DNA of 64,000 nt from Fibrivirga algicola (lineage in GTDB: Bacteria; Bacteroidota; Bacteroidia; Cytophagales; Spirosomataceae): assembly GCF_011742925.1 (NCBI RefSeq), contig NZ_WAEL01000004.1, positions 62,001-126,000 of the forward strand. The letters run 5' to 3'. Under the pieces are notes generated by a model. It was not told the DNA's origin, searched no databases, and was given only the letters and a program-made list of their open reading frames with translations. Numbering within the stretch: position 1 is the first letter of the stretch; every line of letters starts with the position of its first letter. Positions 61,391 to 64,000 of this stretch are shown one piece after another. The translations under genes and the position numbers were made by a program.

Positions 61391-63223
61391 TTAATGCACC
61401 ACCTCGGCGTCATCGCGCACCCGGTTGACAGCATCGGCCTGATGCCGCCACATTTCCTTGAAAAGCACAGACCGCTGTCGTAACTCAACGAATGTGCCCT
61501 CATCGGCGATCATCCCATCCCGCAGGATGTAGATGTAATCGAACATGGGCAGCAGGTGCAGCCGGTGCAGCGACGAGACCACGGCTTTATCGGCAAAGGC
61601 GGCCAGCAGGTTGTGGTAAATGTGGTACTCTGTTTTAGGGTCTACGCTGCTGGTGGGTTCGTCCATGAGCACGATATCACTCTCGCGCGCGGCCAGGATA
61701 CCCCGGGCCAACGCCAGCCGCTGTTTCTGTCCGCCCGAGAGGTTCACACCTTTTTCCTGAATTGGGGTGTCAAGCCCATTGGGCAAATGAGCAGCTACAT
61801 CGGCAAAATGGGCTAACCGGCACACCTCCACTACATCCTCTTCCGGGAACGGCAGACCAAGCGTAATGTTATAGGCCACCGTGTTCTCAAAAATCTCCGG
61901 CTCCTGTGGCAACAGCGTAACCCGGTTGCCAATGGCTGACCAATCGTGCTGCTGCTGACCGTCGACCAGCCACGTGGCGGCCTCAGTGGGAGCATATAAC
62001 CCCCGCAGGAGGGTCAGGAGTGTACTTTTGCCGGAGCCACTTTCGCCAATGAAGGCGACACGCTTGCCGCGGTGAATCTGAACGGACAGGTTTTTAAGCG
62101 AGGCTGGCCGACGAAGCACCGGACCATTGGCGGTTTCTTCGATGGGTACGTTGCTGGCTGCGTGTTCAAACGACAGGTTTTGGATGCTCAGCGTTGTCCA
62201 GTTGGCGGGCAAAGCACCCTTTTCTTCGCCCGTGCTACCACAGTGTTCCCGGAATGTGTCGCCAATTGTACGAGCGGTTTGCACATCAGTATTGTATTGT
62301 ACGATCTGCGTGTATTGCCAGGCCACATCGCTGAACACACTGGTAAACTGGTTGACGTAACCAAGCAGCGTAACCAGGCCACCCACATAGAAGACCGCAC
62401 CAGGTACGTGGTGCTCGTGAACGTACCCAACCGTGATGACGATATAGACCAGCGCAATGAGCATGGTCGCCACAAACCACTTCCATTCATTGATGCGAAT
62501 CTCACGGCGAAACGGGACCCGAACCGCCGACACCTTATCGAGCAGTCGTTCTTCCATGCGTTCTTCAAGCCGCAGCGTGATCACGGTTACAATATTCGAC
62601 AGGCTGTCGAACAGCGACGAGGCTGAACTGTGCTCGCGTTCGTTGGTTTCCTCAAGGGCTTTAACAAATGGCTTGTCAAATCGGCGAATCACCCAGACCG
62701 TGAATGCACCCAATGCCAGACCGATAATGCCGTAGAGCGGCGCGAAATACAGCATAGCCCCAAAGGAGAGCGTGAATTTGGCCACCACGTGCAGGTACGT
62801 GAATCCGTTCTGAAAAAATGATTTCAACGCACCGTATGCCTTGTTGATTCGGTTGATGGTTGCCCCGCTATGGTGTTGCTTATGCCACGAAATGGGCAGG
62901 TGCAGGGTCTGGTGGTAGAGCTCCTGCAAAAAGTTGCGGCTGACATCAAATGCCAGTTGGCGCTCCAGGATTCGGGCAGGTCCGTGAAATGCCCACTCAA
63001 TGAGTTTCAGGGCCAGGAACAGGCCACCATATTGCAACGTAACGGGGAGTACCGCGCTGGCATCGCGCTGAATACGATCAACAAACCAGCCAAACAGCAG
63101 TGGGTGGGCGGCACCAACCAGGTTGGCGCATATAAACAACGCATAGACGCCCAGGTAGCGTCCTTTTTGGTTACGAGCATACTGCCACGCAGTGCGCAGT
63201 AGTGCTACGTAGGGATTTTTCAT
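61391..63223 (-). CDS. ABC exporter, fused permease and ATPase
   Basis: Six predicted transmembrane helices in residues 20-320, then the ATPase with Walker A FIGESGSGKST, LLPQEPEIF (Q-loop), signature VNLSGGQKQRLALARGIL, Walker B DIVLMDEPTSSVD and H-loop VVSSLHRL. This is the MsbA/multidrug-exporter half-transporter type, working as a dimer. In the H-loop the usual TH/SH precedes R, acceptable for the family. Lipid, peptide or drug export is possible. Confidence 0.9.
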   Translation of the reverse strand: MKNPYVALLRTAWQYARNQKGRYLGVYALFICANLVGAAHPLLFGWFVDRIQRDASAVLPVTLQYGGLFLALKLIEWAFHGPARILERQLAFDVSRNFLQELYHQTLHLPISWHKQHHSGATINRINKAYGALKSFFQNGFTYLHVVAKFTLSFGAMLYFAPLYGIIGLALGAFTVWVIRRFDKPFVKALEETNEREHSSASSLFDSLSNIVTVITLRLEERMEERLLDKVSAVRVPFRREIRINEWKWFVATMLIALVYIVITVGYVHEHHVPGAVFYVGGLVTLLGYVNQFTSVFSDVAWQYTQIVQYNTDVQTARTIGDTFREHCGSTGEEKGALPANWTTLSIQNLSFEHAASNVPIEETANGPVLRRPASLKNLSVQIHRGKRVAFIGESGSGKSTLLTLLRGLYAPTEAATWLVDGQQQHDWSAIGNRVTLLPQEPEIFENTVAYNITLGLPFPEEDVVEVCRLAHFADVAAHLPNGLDTPIQEKGVNLSGGQKQRLALARGILAARESDIVLMDEPTSSVDPKTEYHIYHNLLAAFADKAVVSSLHRLHLLPMFDYIYILRDGMIADEGTFVELRQRSVLFKEMWRHQADAVNRVRDDAEVVH

Positions 63224-63529
63224 GAAAGAGTACTAGTCTTGTTACGGTATGACGAAGATGGCGAGAACTTATCATTTTCACTATAGAATCGGGCTGTCTT
63301 CGAATAAAATTAATCTCATATTAAACTAGTCACATATATGGTATCTGCTCTGGTATTCGCAGCAGGTCAATTTTCCAGTTTAGTGGCTCTATACAGACTA
63401 ATTAGGCCTCTACGTGGATTTATGGCCGTTTTTTTGTATCTTTAGGGGGTAAACAATTGCCAGAATACGCCACCCCACTGACATGCTTGCGCTAAGTACG
63501 TCTGGGTATTTTTAACACCTCGCTGCTAC
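63224..63529. other. intergenic promoter region before parC
   Basis: This 306-bp stretch between the divergent ABC exporter and parC has no ORF or hairpin of note. It is A+T-rich in 63290-63340, and TATCTTTA at 63437-63444 is a near match to the -7 consensus about 85 bp before the parC ATG. Confidence 0.4.
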
Positions 63530-64000
63530 ATGGTGAACGACGAATATCAGGAACCGTCTGACGACACAACAACAAACACTCATGAAACCGAAGCGGTCCT
63601 CCACGACCAAACCGTGGTATCGGGCCTCTACGAAACGTACTTTCTCGATTACGCCTCCTACGTTATTCTGGAGCGGGCTGTCCCAGCCATAGAAGACGGG
63701 CTTAAACCCGTCCAGCGACGGATTCTGCACGCCCTGAAAGAAATGGATGATGGCCGCTTTAACAAAGTAGCCAATGTGATCGGGCAAACGATGCAGTATC
63801 ACCCTCATGGTGATGCTTCCATCAATGAAGCCTTGGTTAATATCGGGCAGAAAGAATTGGTTTTTGACACGCAGGGAAGCTGGGGCGACGTGCGTACCGG
63901 CGACGGAGCGGCAGCGGCACGTTACATCGAGGTACGTCTGTCTAAGTTTGGAGCCGACGTTGTCTTCAACAACGACACCACCGAATGGCAGCTTTCGTAT
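63530..64000 (+). CDS. parC: DNA topoisomerase IV (gyrase-like) subunit A, 5' part
   Basis: The first 157 codons run in frame to the window edge. After an acidic 25-residue head come YFLDYASYVILERAVPAIED, GLKPVQRRILHAL, MQYHPHGDASINEAL and GAAAARYIEVRLS, with the catalytic Tyr132 (RYIE) that forms the covalent DNA link. It acts with ParE to separate linked chromosomes. GyrA versus ParC is chosen by the short, QTMQYHPHGD-type sequence; this is moderately sure. Confidence 0.85.
   Translation, partial: MVNDEYQEPSDDTTTNTHETEAVLHDQTVVSGLYETYFLDYASYVILERAVPAIEDGLKPVQRRILHALKEMDDGRFNKVANVIGQTMQYHPHGDASINEALVNIGQKELVFDTQGSWGDVRTGDGAAAARYIEVRLSKFGADVVFNNDTTEWQLSY

Larger units (their letters stand above)
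1765..63937. repeat. dispersed, over-represented heptamer GGTACGT
   Basis: By eye I found about 74 copies on either strand (about 40 GGTACGT and 34 ACGTACC), where about 8 are expected by chance. Examples: 1765, 1820, 4201, 7441, 12482, 14708, 18073, 22302, 26407, 29651, 33457, 37854 with 37857, 43889, 48375 with 48422, 51781 with 51805, 54165, 55573, 62403 with 62421, 63931. Copies lie in genes on both strands, in several codon frames, and in two terminator stems. Longer gaps: 7448-12481, 18486-22046, 29658-33047, 45824-48374 and 56304-59794. Manual counts may miss some. Confidence 0.75.

Overview
The window looks like a chromosomal segment of a Gram-negative Bacteroidota member, most likely in the order Cytophagales and close to Spirosoma. 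This is judged from protein style, since no database could be searched. The signs are: a T9SS-type C-terminal sorting domain, tandem DUF6089-like genes beside nadK and a CBS-domain gene, fasciclin-domain and other lipoproteins, an MGH1/GH63-like glucosidase, TAnnTTTG promoter boxes, weak Shine-Dalgarno signals with several TTG/GTG starts, and about 50-55% G+C. There are no rRNA or tRNA genes, CRISPR arrays, integrases or transposases that I could see.

Layout. 1-7.7 kb: a possible gene end, a small helical protein with an ABC ATPase, then a tight cluster of a GCS2-type carboxylate-amine ligase, a class I glutamine amidotransferase and an ATP-grasp-like ligase (the best candidate here for an uncharacterised pathway). 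A secreted protein and a class III aminotransferase follow. 7.7-15.6 kb (minus): RND efflux pump and adaptor, menA, a glutathione peroxidase and argS. 15.7-19.8 kb (plus): a secreted protein, a degenerate Sua5-like protein, a CCA-adding-type nucleotidyltransferase and a small membrane protein. 19.8-25.8 kb (minus): an M23 peptidase, two DUF6089-like proteins, nadK, a CBS protein, an alpha/beta hydrolase and a PabA/TrpG-type amidotransferase. 26-37.8 kb (plus): an FAD oxidoreductase, a GH20 hexosaminidase, a Rad52-like annealing protein, a fasciclin lipoprotein, polA and a GH63-like glucosidase. 37.8-47.3 kb (minus): envelope proteins (one apparently frameshifted), a lipase-META fusion, an esterase, a phosphoesterase, a GDPD lipoprotein and a sodium/solute symporter. 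47.3-64 kb: clpS, recR, a TonB-dependent receptor, a DUF2461 protein, a large PIG-L protein, a T9SS-sorted amidase, a membrane pyrophosphatase fused to an OmpA domain, an unrecognised A+T-richer gene, a PhzF protein, a second M23 peptidase, an ABC exporter and the start of parC.

Cross-cutting signals. Perfect or near-perfect long inverted repeats close most convergent gene pairs; the longest has 38-bp arms. The heptamer GGTACGT (either strand) occurs about 74 times by manual count, against about 8 expected by chance. It lies in genes of all kinds, in both orientations and inside terminator stems, and is absent from a few multi-kilobase blocks. The most unusual single proteins are the pyrophosphatase-OmpA fusion and the lipase-META fusion.
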